From NCBI GenBank assembly GCA_027046415.1, contig JALTYW010000173.1, positions 1-11,085 on the forward strand: a DNA stretch of 11,085 nt, written 5' to 3'. Positions 1-8,429 of the stretch are shown here, in pieces; position 1 is the stretch's first letter; the number at the start of each line of letters is the position of its first letter. The notes below the pieces were generated by a model. That model worked only from the letters and a program-made list of their open reading frames with translations, was not told the origin of the DNA and ran no database searches. The stretch comes from Sulfurovum sp. GTDB lineage: Bacteria > Campylobacterota > Campylobacteria > Campylobacterales > Sulfurovaceae. Both the position numbers and the translations under genes were made by a program.

Positions 1-1
1 A

Positions 2-137
2 ATAAGCACTTACATTAGATCAATTACTCATTATTGTAGGGTGTTGTCTCCTGAAAACACCAATTGTGTATGCAAAATGATACTAATGGTGTTGTGAGGG
101 CACAACACCCTACATGTGATACTATAAGCATTTACAT
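2..137. repeat. Imperfect direct repeats flanking the REP-like pair
   Basis: ATAAGCACTTACAT at 2-15 recurs as ATAAGCATTTACAT at 124-137, a 13 of 14 match in the same orientation. The two copies bracket the inverted REP-like pair at 36-113. They could be a relic of duplication at insertion or a separate AT-rich repeat. The left copy starts at the edge of the window, so its true extent is unknown. Confidence 0.4.
36..113. repeat. Inverted pair of GTAG-headed REP-like hairpins (REPIN-like)
   Basis: Two hairpin units face each other. The plus-strand unit is GTAG (36-39), then GGTGTT (40-45), a 10-nt loop, and AACACC (56-61). The minus-strand unit reads GTAG from 113 to 110, then GGTGTTGTG (109-101), a 4-nt loop, and CACAACACC (96-88). 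The outer ends form a perfect 13-bp inverted repeat, 35-47 with 102-114. A GTAG tetranucleotide followed by a hairpin, arranged as an inverted doublet, is the known form of REP sequences mobilised by RAYT (REP-associated Y1) transposases. No such transposase lies in the window. A mutually exclusive RNA hairpin set ahead of the gene at 196 is an alternative reading. Confidence 0.7.
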
Positions 138-159
138 ACTTTAGACTATATATTTTCGC

Positions 160-165
160 TACAAT
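160..165 (+). promoter_or_regulatory. Possible -10 box for the small acidic protein gene
   Basis: TACAAT at 160-165 follows a T-rich stretch ending in CGC, resembling campylobacterotal sigma-70 promoters, which rely on a T-rich upstream region instead of a clear -35. It would give a leader of about 25 nt that contains the AAGGA ribosome site at 183-187. Confidence 0.35.
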
Positions 166-195
166 ACCATAGATGATACAACAAGGAATACACAT

Positions 196-438
196 ATGAC
201 CAACATAGCAAAACTCAAACAGTTTCTTGAAACCATTGTCATGCCTGACTTGGAAAAAGAGATCGATCAGCGTTTTAGAGAAGCAGAATGTGAAGGGATG
301 ATGTCCATAGGAGACAGGGAGGAGCTCGAAGAGCTTCAGATGATGCATGGGGAGTGTCTGGAGATGCTGATAGACATTGAATCCGGGGATATGGAAGAGG
401 CGGAAGCGGAGGAGATCATCGCTTCCATGAAAGGTTAG
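196..438 (+). CDS. Small acidic hypothetical protein, 80 aa
   Basis: I do not recognise this protein. It is 80 residues long, extremely rich in Glu and Asp, and probably all helical. It has no signal peptide or membrane segment. Two cysteines (C32, C54) are present but do not form a metal-binding motif. The C-terminal half (residues 41-80) is a run of amphipathic acidic helix with many Met and Leu, which would suit a small protein-protein interaction module or adaptor; that is speculative. The start is supported by AAGGA at 183-187, eight bases upstream of the ATG, and by a possible -10 box at 160-165. It stands alone: a repeat-bearing spacer lies upstream and the next gene is convergent. The consistent acidic composition and good ribosome site favour a real gene over a chance frame. 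Confidence 0.65.
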   Translation: MTNIAKLKQFLETIVMPDLEKEIDQRFREAECEGMMSIGDREELEELQMMHGECLEMLIDIESGDMEEAEAEEIIASMKG

Positions 439-446
439 TGTTTCTT

Positions 447-468
447 GTAATCGGAGGCTTTAGCCCCG
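447..468 (+). repeat. Short palindromic repeat (GGAGGCTTTAGCCCC family)
   Basis: The segment folds as CGG-A-GGC / GCC-CCG around a TTTA loop (452-468), a six-pair stem with one bulged A. The same sequence, with one difference over the 18-nt core, recurs on the opposite strand at 9659-9680 before ddl, and a more diverged copy lies at 9605-9626. Its recurrence in intergenic DNA marks it as a dispersed REP-like repeat and not a gene-specific terminator. Confidence 0.6.
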
Positions 469-481
469 TCCAATACTTTTT

Positions 482-497
482 CGCTCCCGCAGGAGCG
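482..497. repeat. GC-rich palindrome in the convergent spacer
   Basis: CGCTCC (482-487) and GGAGCG (492-497) pair perfectly across a CGCA loop, followed by TGGGAAC. It lies between two convergent gene ends and may help stop transcription. However, the T-run precedes the stem on the plus strand and the minus-strand flank is A-rich, so it is not a canonical intrinsic terminator in either direction. A REP-like repeat is the more likely identity. Confidence 0.45.
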
Positions 498-507
498 TGG
501 GAACAAG

Positions 508-1833
508 TTAAGATTCTTTAATGAGCATCCCTCTGATCGTATCTTCGTCGATCACACCGTCTTCATACTTGATTACCATGGTCTTTTCTGTTTTATTGGT
601 ATAGAAATCGTTGATACCTTCTACATTTTTTAGTGTCGAGAGTTTTGACTCGTCAAAAATGTCAGTGGAGAGGAAGAGGTTTTTCCGCATGGCAGGGTTT
701 CGCATACCCAAAATCCACATGATCCAGAAACCACTCAGGATGATCACTGCAACAGCAACCCCTTGTTCATGATAGTGACCGTAGAGCCATCCGCCGATCG
801 CGCCGCCAAGGAAGATGCCCACATAGGCAAAGGTGTTGGCAACGCCGAGTGCTGCACCTTTTTGATGGACTTTGGCAAACTTGGCAACGAAGCTTTGCAA
901 AAGCGGCTCGAACATGTTGAACCCTATGAAGAAGAAAGTGGCACCCACAGCAAAGATCCAGAAGTTGCTGCTAAAGCCCATCATGGCAAAGGATACGATG
1001 ATGAAGAGGATCGATGCGACAAAGACCTCTTTGCCTTTGCCGTACTTCTCGCCCAGTACCGCAGCAGGTCCCATCGCGATGATACCGAAGATCACAGCAG
1101 GCAGATAGACTTTCCAGTAGTCCATACGTGTCATATCAAACTTGCTGTTCATCAGGATAGGGATGATAAAGAAGGCAATCGCCATCGTAGAGCTGTGAAA
1201 GAGGAAGGTGATGTACATACGCACAAGGTCTTTGTCTTTAAAGACCTCTTTGATCTTCGCTTCTTCTTCAGAGTAGTGGTGTTCGATGTGCGGTGGCTCA
1301 GGCACGGCAGTAAAGAGAATAAGCAGCGCTGTCAGCGCCAGTGCGGCAGTCAGCCAGAAGAGCGCACTGACACTCCAGTATCCGCCAACAATCGGTCCGA
1401 TGATCATCGCTGCAGCAAAACTCATCGCAATGACCATCCCCATGATCGCCATAGCATGTGCCCGCTCATCTTCACGTACCTGATCAGCGATCATTGCGGT
1501 AACGACACTTCCGATTGCTCCGGCACCTTGCAGGAAACGCCCAAGCAGCAGTACATAGATATTGTCCGCTACAGCAGCGACAGCTGAACCAAAGGCAAAG
1601 AGCAGCAGACCAAACAGGAGGGTTTTTTTACGTCCTATCTTGTCACTCATCACCCCAAACGGCACTTGCAGTACCGCCTGTGTCAGGGCATATCCACCCA
1701 GTGCGATACCTGCCAAAAATGCCGTTCCGCCCGGGAGTTCCTTGGCATAACTTGAGAGTACCGAAAGGACGATGAAGAGTCCAAAAAAGCGTAACGCGAC
1801 AATCATACTTAGGGGAAGTACCTTTTTAATCAT
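508..1833 (-). CDS. yajR: YajR-like MFS transporter with C-terminal soluble domain
   Basis: This is a 12-helix major facilitator superfamily transporter of the inner membrane, 441 aa. MFS motif A is clear at residues 60-70 (GVMSDKIGRKK, between helices 2 and 3). GRFLQGAGA lies at 98-106, and a glycine-rich helix 5 at about 132-151 ends in GPIVGG, as in antiporter-type members. A hydrophilic loop at about 180-205 separates the two six-helix halves. Residues 380-441 form a cytosolic tail; the stretch from 398 to 440 resembles the ferredoxin-like YAM domain of E. coli YajR. Similarity to YajR extends through the membrane part (ALFW near 157, YWKVYL near 239, the FN.FE.LL segment near 305). The physiological substrate of YajR is not established. 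GGAGA (1845-1841) lies seven bases before the ATG. The gene is divergent from rdgB and probably monocistronic. Confidence 0.85.
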   Translation of the reverse strand: MIKKVLPLSMIVALRFFGLFIVLSVLSSYAKELPGGTAFLAGIALGGYALTQAVLQVPFGVMSDKIGRKKTLLFGLLLFAFGSAVAAVADNIYVLLLGRFLQGAGAIGSVVTAMIADQVREDERAHAMAIMGMVIAMSFAAAMIIGPIVGGYWSVSALFWLTAALALTALLILFTAVPEPPHIEHHYSEEEAKIKEVFKDKDLVRMYITFLFHSSTMAIAFFIIPILMNSKFDMTRMDYWKVYLPAVIFGIIAMGPAAVLGEKYGKGKEVFVASILFIIVSFAMMGFSSNFWIFAVGATFFFIGFNMFEPLLQSFVAKFAKVHQKGAALGVANTFAYVGIFLGGAIGGWLYGHYHEQGVAVAVIILSGFWIMWILGMRNPAMRKNLFLSTDIFDESKLSTLKNVEGINDFYTNKTEKTMVIKYEDGVIDEDTIRGMLIKES

Positions 1834-1866
1834 CTTGATATCTCCAATAGGGTAAAATTTGTCCTA

Positions 1867-1872
1867 ATTATA
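1867..1872 (-). promoter_or_regulatory. -10 box for the yajR-like gene
   Basis: Read on the minus strand, 1872-1867 is a perfect TATAAT. It would start transcription near 1860 and give a leader of about 27 nt that includes the ribosome site. No convincing -35 is visible, which is usual in Campylobacterota. Confidence 0.55.
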
Positions 1873-1903
1873 TTCCTATTAAGTAAAATGAAGGTTAATC
1901 GAT

Positions 1904-2497
1904 ATGAAGATTGTTTTGGCAACCGGCAATAAAGGAAAACTGCGTGAATTTCAACAGATGTGTGAGGCTGAAATCATCCCGTTTTCATCGCTGATAGGTG
2001 CACTTGAGATTGTAGAAGACGGAGAGACATTTGCTGCTAATGCACTCATTAAAGCGCGTACGATTTTTGAGAAAGTAGGAGATGACTATCTTGTCATATC
2101 AGATGACAGCGGTATATCTCTGCCTGTGCTTGAGGGTGCACCGGGTATCTACTCTGCACGCTATGCCGGTGAAGGGGCAAGTGACAAGGATAACCTCTAC
2201 AAACTGATTGACGCCCTCAAAGCCAAAGGACTCAAAGAGACACCGGCGTACTATACTGCTGCCATTGCCATTGTGAGCAAATACGGGGAGTATGTGGTGC
2301 ATGGATGGATGCATGGCAAGGTAGTTGATGAAGCAAGAGGAGAGAAGGGGTTTGGGTATGACCCGATGTTCATCCCTGCCGGATTTGACAAGACACTGGG
2401 TGAACTGGATGATGATATAAAGTCTGATCTTTCGCATCGCTCTAAAGCATTGGCGTTGGCGAAACCGATTATTGCGATGTTAAAGGATAAAGCGTGA
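1904..2497 (+). CDS. rdgB: Non-canonical purine NTP pyrophosphatase (RdgB/HAM1 family)
   Basis: This enzyme hydrolyses ITP, dITP and XTP to their monophosphates plus pyrophosphate in the cytoplasm, keeping deaminated purines out of DNA and RNA. The 197-residue length is normal for the family. Signature elements are in order: TGNKGK at 7-12 (nucleotide-binding loop), SDDSG at 66-70 with the catalytic Asp at about 68, GFGYDPMF at 149-156, and SHRSKAL at 177-183 (base recognition). The ATG is preceded by AAGG (1891-1894); a TAAAAT directly upstream (1884-1889) could be part of a promoter. The last four bases overlap the start of the ciaB-like gene, so the two are probably translationally coupled. 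Confidence 0.95.
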   Translation: MKIVLATGNKGKLREFQQMCEAEIIPFSSLIGALEIVEDGETFAANALIKARTIFEKVGDDYLVISDDSGISLPVLEGAPGIYSARYAGEGASDKDNLYKLIDALKAKGLKETPAYYTAAIAIVSKYGEYVVHGWMHGKVVDEARGEKGFGYDPMFIPAGFDKTLGELDDDIKSDLSHRSKALALAKPIIAMLKDKA

Positions 2498-4395
2498 CAA
2501 AACAACAATTCATGAACGATCTGCAGGCAGTCTATCTGGAGTTGCAGGACAGACAGGCAGAGCTTAACGGCTACTATGATCTGCTTGAAGAGGGTAAAAC
2601 CCATGCCAAAGCCGATGAGGTGGTTGATGCTTTTTTGAAACTGCTTGAGATAGAGCGAAATAAAGAGAGTGAGATGGCAGCACTCACACGCATTGTCAAT
2701 CTGCGCGAAGATGCACTTGAGCAGGTACTGCAAAAAGCGGGATTTGACGAGGCAGAGATACGGCTCAAAAAGGAGCTTGCCTATGGGTTTGTCAGTATGG
2801 TGCACATTGCACGCCATGAGAGTTTGATCGGGTGGATAGAACAGCAAAAACTGCTAACCCCTTTTTACAGAAGCTTGATCTTTGGGGTGCATTTTGTGGG
2901 GCTGAGGATGAGTGAATGGCAGAGTCACTGGACGCATCATATCATCAATACCATCAATCCTGAACTCTCACAGATGTTTAACGGCGATGATGCCAAAGTC
3001 TTTGAGATGCTTCAGTCTCAGGCACTGCTTGATGTGACCGAAGAGGGGTGTGTGGGGGATCGGTGTTACTCTGTTCTTGTCAAAGAACATAGGGGTCTGA
3101 CCTCAGATGATTTGTCGCGAAGCGATGAATCGTCTGCGGGTCTGACCCCATTGCCGCAATACAAGTCAGTAGCGTATGCCGAAGCCTTTGAAAAAGAGGT
3201 AGAGGCGGTTGTCATTGCGCTTGAACAGCTTATTGCATTGCTGGGACAACACGAAGACGAGGTCTTTGGACAGAAGCAGGAGTGGATTGCTTACTTTACA
3301 GCACTCAAAGAGGCATTTGCACACAAGCAAACCGATGAACTCATCAAAATGTGGGCAGAAGTGGATAGACGCTGGATGGCAATTACCACGCCTATTCAGG
3401 TGGGGCACCCTCTGGAGTACTATGAAGACCACTACCGAAAAGCGGTGGCGTTGGAGTGGGATCTGCGTATTGTCAACCCCAGATTGCAGGAGGGCTCACA
3501 CACACGTGAGAATATCAAGCTCTTTGCCTATGAGATGGCGCAGAAGTTTGGCAAAGCAGCAGAGCAGACCATCGCCAAAAACCTGCTGCAGGTAGATAGA
3601 ACACAGCTTTATATTGGACAGCCGATGCTCTACTACGCAGCGGAGTTTAATGGACTCTTCTCGGCACAGGTTGTGCCCAATGATGAACAGGTAAGCAGCG
3701 AGCTTGGCAAGAAGATCTTTGCCTACGCGGATTTTGTGCTTCAAAGCAAGATCGCCAAGCCGATCATGAAACTCTCTGTTGAGGTGATGACAGAAGCGTT
3801 TGTGCGCACACAGCGAACCCTTGCCAAAGAGCAGCCTGAGCTTTGGCACAAGATCTATGACATCTCCACCATAGGGCATGAGTATGGGCATATCCTCTGG
3901 ATCGACAGCGATACCGAAACAGCGATGAATGCCACAGGACAGTTCAAGAACATCGAGGAGTTCAAAGCCACCACAGGCGGACTGATGGCATTCTTCCGCC
4001 ATGAAGAGGAGGGACTCAAGCATCATATTGTCGATGATCTTGTCAGCCGTGCAGTGGGGCTCATGGCGTGGCGTGAAGTGGGTGAAGTACTGCCATATTA
4101 CTGTGAAGGGCTGATCCATCTGGAGATACTCTTTGGCTCAGGTATCATCACCTATGATGGGCAGATAACAATAGACTACAGTAAATATGATGCGATGAAA
4201 GAGGCATATATCGCAGCCTATGAAGCATTGGCACAACACTATCTTGCCAAAGCAGACGCCAATGACTATCTAAGCCGTTATGCCAAGAAAGAAAATGGCG
4301 TCTTTTTGCCGGTAACCGCAGAAGTAAAAGCGTTTGTGGAGCACTACTATGCACGCTATCAGGAGATTGGGCAGCAGACGGTTACGCTCTCTTAA
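2494..4395 (+). CDS. ciaB: CiaB-family protein with HEYGH metallopeptidase motif
   Basis: The 633-aa product is probably cytoplasmic: no signal peptide or membrane helix is seen. HEYGH at 462-466 is an HExxH zinc motif, and EEFKAT from 488 could supply the third ligand about 23 residues later, the spacing used by M3-type gluzincin peptidases. The identification as CiaB (Campylobacter invasion antigen B) family is from memory of the family. It fits the lineage and the length, since without a 20-residue insertion the protein would be about 613 aa, close to C. jejuni CiaB. Residues 200-219 are encoded by a palindromic element (3091-3150) that keeps the frame. The GTG start overlaps the rdgB stop as GTGA, with AAAGGA at 2482-2487 six bases upstream; an ATG at 2512 is a less favoured alternative. 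Peptidase activity is inferred. A generic M3-like oligopeptidase is the main alternative. Confidence 0.65.
   Translation: MTKQQFMNDLQAVYLELQDRQAELNGYYDLLEEGKTHAKADEVVDAFLKLLEIERNKESEMAALTRIVNLREDALEQVLQKAGFDEAEIRLKKELAYGFVSMVHIARHESLIGWIEQQKLLTPFYRSLIFGVHFVGLRMSEWQSHWTHHIINTINPELSQMFNGDDAKVFEMLQSQALLDVTEEGCVGDRCYSVLVKEHRGLTSDDLSRSDESSAGLTPLPQYKSVAYAEAFEKEVEAVVIALEQLIALLGQHEDEVFGQKQEWIAYFTALKEAFAHKQTDELIKMWAEVDRRWMAITTPIQVGHPLEYYEDHYRKAVALEWDLRIVNPRLQEGSHTRENIKLFAYEMAQKFGKAAEQTIAKNLLQVDRTQLYIGQPMLYYAAEFNGLFSAQVVPNDEQVSSELGKKIFAYADFVLQSKIAKPIMKLSVEVMTEAFVRTQRTLAKEQPELWHKIYDISTIGHEYGHILWIDSDTETAMNATGQFKNIEEFKATTGGLMAFFRHEEEGLKHHIVDDLVSRAVGLMAWREVGEVLPYYCEGLIHLEILFGSGIITYDGQITIDYSKYDAMKEAYIAAYEALAQHYLAKADANDYLSRYAKKENGVFLPVTAEVKAFVEHYYARYQEIGQQTVTLS
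3091..3150. repeat. In-frame palindromic element inside the ciaB-like gene
   Basis: A hairpin of about 58-60 nt lies wholly within the reading frame. The outer arms GGGGTCTGACC (3092-3102) and GGTCTGACCCC (3139-3149) pair at 10 of 11 positions. The inner arms 3104-3118 and 3122-3136 pair at 12 of 15, with three further G-T pairs, around a GAA loop at 3119-3121. Codons 200-219 are contributed by it, and both outer arms read as Gly-Leu-Thr. Taking 3091-3150 as the insert gives exactly 20 codons with no stop. Arms of the GGGGTCTGACC type are reminiscent of dispersed palindromic repeats in other bacteria, but no second copy is present in this window. Confidence 0.7.
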
Positions 4396-4418
4396 CCGTA
4401 GTGAAACCTCCCACAAAC

Positions 4419-4435
4419 AGGGTGTTTTGCACCCT
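4419..4435 (+). terminator. Hairpin after the ciaB-like gene, possible weak terminator
   Basis: AGGGTG (4419-4424) pairs with CACCCT (4430-4435) over a TTTTG loop, 24 bases after the stop codon. No T-run follows the stem directly, so termination would be weak or factor-assisted. It could also be a decayed relative of the GGGTGTT repeats near position 40. Confidence 0.35.
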
Positions 4436-4457
4436 CATCGCTTTATAACCTCTTTTT

Positions 4458-4466
4458 TGCTATAAT
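4458..4466 (+). promoter_or_regulatory. Extended -10 promoter for the aminotransferase-hisZ-purA genes
   Basis: TGC-TATAAT at 4458-4466 is a perfect extended -10 preceded by a run of six T, the classical campylobacterotal sigma-70 form. Transcription would begin near 4473, about 40 nt before the aminotransferase ATG. It is the clearest promoter in the window and probably drives the genes through purA and perhaps as far as the DUF507 gene. Confidence 0.75.
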
Positions 4467-4512
4467 CCTCCCAATTATGCCGTCATGAGAACGGTCACTG
4501 TAAGGATGATCA

Positions 4513-5636
4513 ATGCTGCTTTTTACCCCAGGACCAACCCCTGTACCCGAATCTGTACGTCTGGCGATGGCCGAGCCAACACTGCACCACAGAACCCCTG
4601 AATTTGAAGCAATTTTCAAAGAGACCAGAGAACTGCTTTTTGAGCTGATGGCAACCGATGAGGTAGTGATGCTTGCATCCACCGGAACCGGTGCGATGGA
4701 GGCGGCTGTAACCAACCTCTGCCATCATACGCTGCTCAATGTCAATGCCGGGAAATTTGGTGAGCGTTTTGGCAAGATCGCCCAAGCACACGGACTGAAC
4801 AATGTTGAGATCAAGCATGAGTGGGATACGCCTGCCACTGCCGATGAGGTAGTTGCTGCACTTGAGGAAAATCCAGATATCGATGCCATCGCCATTCAGA
4901 TCAGTGAGTCTGCAGGCGGTTTGCGCCATCCTGTCGAGGGGATCGCAAAGGCGGTCAAGGAGATCAGACCAGATGTGATGGTGATCGCAGACGGTATTAC
5001 AGCAGTAGGCGTTGAGCGTATCGATGTGATCCATATCGATGCACTGATTGCAGGAAGCCAAAAAGCACTGATGCTGCCTCCTGGACTGGCGATTGTAGGA
5101 CTGAGCAACGCGGCAGTTGAGAAGATCGGTGAAGGCAAAGGCTACTACCTCAACCTTGCAAGTGAGATCAAGAAGCAACGCCAGAATACGACAGCCTATA
5201 CAGCTGCAACAACACTTGTTATCGGGCTGGGTGCGATCCTCAAACAGATCAAAGAGGGTGACGGGCTGGGGAAACTCTACTGCGATACGGCACGCCGTGC
5301 CAAAGCGACCCGTTTTGCGCTTGAAGCACTGGGACTGCACAGCTATCCAAAGTCTCCGGCACGCTCCATGACGACCATAGACGATGTCAATGCCAAAGAG
5401 ATCCGCGATCTGCTTAAAACTGATTTCGGTGTCAACGTGGCAGGCGGGCAGGATCACCTCAAAGGCAAGATCTTCCGTATTAACCAGATGGGGCTGATTG
5501 AGCCGTATGAGATGGTGTGGGTAGTCAACGCTGTTGAATTGGCACTGGCAAAGCTGGGCCGCCGTGACTATGACGGTACTGCCAGCCGTGTATTTAACGA
5601 AGAGTACTTCAAGAGTATGCTTAAAAAAGAAGACGC

Positions 5637-5640
<4 letters not shown>
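4513..5640 (+). CDS. Class V PLP-dependent aminotransferase (alanine/serine-glyoxylate type)
   Basis: This is a cytoplasmic fold-type I aminotransferase of class V, 375 aa, close in form to alanine-glyoxylate, serine-glyoxylate and serine-pyruvate transaminases. The N-terminal FTPGPTPVP (4-12) is typical. STGTGAME (57-64) forms the phosphate-binding loop, the Asp of IADG (D160) contacts the pyridine nitrogen, and K184 in GSQKALMLPPGL is the predicted Schiff-base lysine. R322 in KIFRI is placed to bind the substrate carboxylate. The exact amino donor and acceptor cannot be read from sequence; a role in serine/glycine metabolism is likely. AAGGA at 4502-4506 lies six bases before the ATG. The stop overlaps the hisZ start in an ATGA, so the genes are probably coupled. 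Confidence 0.85.
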
Positions 5641-7735
<2,095 letters not shown>

Positions 7736-7777
7736 TCGCGTAAAAAAGAACAACAAAAACACAAGGAGTATCAAGCC

Positions 7778-8329
7778 ATGAGATTGAAACCACAACAGAC
7801 AGGATATGTAGCGACCAAGATAGGGATCGATTTAGCCAATGCTCCTTTTGTGACCCTGCCTAAAGGAAAAGATGCGGTTGTAGAGGTGGCAAAGCGTATC
7901 ATCGATGAGAATCTTGCCACTGAGCGTGCACTTGATGAGCAGGTCAAGAAGATCATCGAAGAGAACTATGATGAGATCGAGTTTCAGCATGCCGATGAGC
8001 GACAGCTCTTTTTTATGATTAAAAAGAAAATGGCACCTGAACATGGCGTGATCATGAACTACGATGACCGCTACAACGATCTGGCACACAAAATTCTCGA
8101 TGAGTTGTATGAAAACTATCTTGCAGAGTACAGTGTCAGTGACAACCAGGTCAAGAATGTCATCTTCAAATCCTTCAAAGCCTTTGCAGATGCGTATGAT
8201 GAGATCGATGAGATCGTTTATGAGAAGATCAAAAACATGCAAAAAGAGGTGATCCCCGGATCGCAGGATTATGAGCTGCTCTATGAACGCCTCTATCAGG
8301 AAGAGTTGGCAAAAAGAGGGATGCTGTGA
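7778..8329 (+). CDS. DUF507 family protein, apparent tandem duplication
   Basis: The 183-aa, highly charged, helical cytoplasmic protein belongs, by my recognition, to the DUF507 family, whose function is unknown. The halves look like an internal repeat. Residues about 28-89 (DAVVEVAKRIIDEN to FFMIKKKMAPEHGV) align by pattern with about 122-183 (QVKNVIFKSFKAFADAY to LYQEELAKRGML); both have a DE.V.KI-type helix, a short turn, then an aromatic-rich helix ending in a basic-Gly tail. Many DUF507 proteins carry a single unit of about 90 residues, so this would be a two-unit form. AAGGAG at 7763-7768 lies nine bases before the ATG. Position between purA and carA is, as I recall, common in Campylobacterota and may reflect simple co-expression with nucleotide synthesis. 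Confidence 0.75.
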   Translation: MRLKPQQTGYVATKIGIDLANAPFVTLPKGKDAVVEVAKRIIDENLATERALDEQVKKIIEENYDEIEFQHADERQLFFMIKKKMAPEHGVIMNYDDRYNDLAHKILDELYENYLAEYSVSDNQVKNVIFKSFKAFADAYDEIDEIVYEKIKNMQKEVIPGSQDYELLYERLYQEELAKRGML

Positions 8330-8351
8330 TGACAAAGCGTTCGCTTTGTCA
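8330..8351. repeat. Perfect palindrome right after the DUF507 stop
   Basis: TGACAAAGC (8330-8338) and GCTTTGTCA (8343-8351) form a perfect nine-pair stem with a GTTC loop, beginning one base after the stop codon. No T-run follows, so intrinsic termination is doubtful. It may be a REP-like repeat or an RNA 3'-end stabiliser within a purA-DUF507-carA message. Confidence 0.55.
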
Positions 8352-8352
8352 A

Positions 8353-8380
8353 GTGAAGGGTGAAGAGAGAATAGTGAATA
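8353..8380 (+). repeat. Degenerate tandem heptamer repeat upstream of carA
   Basis: Four adjacent 7-mers follow one another in register: GTGAAGG, GTGAAGA, GAGAATA and GTGAATA. The shared core is GTGAA plus two variable bases. A related array in the opposite orientation lies directly after carA (9553-9580). The form recalls the heptanucleotide short tandem repeats known from cyanobacterial genomes. It sits upstream of the carA ribosome site and is not coding. Confidence 0.55.
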
Positions 8381-8390
8381 GTTTTGGTAT

Positions 8391-8407
8391 GCTTTTCTGT
8401 GAAAAGC
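8391..8407 (+). promoter_or_regulatory. Hairpin in the carA leader region
   Basis: GCTTTTC (8391-8397) pairs perfectly with GAAAAGC (8401-8407) over a TGT loop, 22 bases before the carA ATG. The sequence after it (TTCTATGTTT) is T-rich, so it could act as a weak terminator or attenuator between the DUF507 gene and carA. No leader peptide or pyrimidine-sensing element is evident. Confidence 0.35.
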
Positions 8408-8429
8408 TTCTATGTTTAAAGGGTGATAA

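Noticed and set aside
482-497. Intrinsic terminator between the convergent genes
   Set aside because: The stem is good, but the T-run is on the wrong side for the plus strand and the minus-strand flank is A-rich, so it was listed as a repeat.
763-1587. Long open frame on the plus strand opposite the yajR-like gene
   Set aside because: Its product is rich in His, Arg, Asp and Gln with no domain pattern, and it has no ribosome site; it is the antisense image of a clear MFS gene.
8330-8429. Pyrimidine-responsive attenuator with leader peptide before carA
   Set aside because: No leader frame with a ribosome site, no T-tract terminator and no PyrR-type anti-antiterminator could be found; only a small hairpin and repeats are present.
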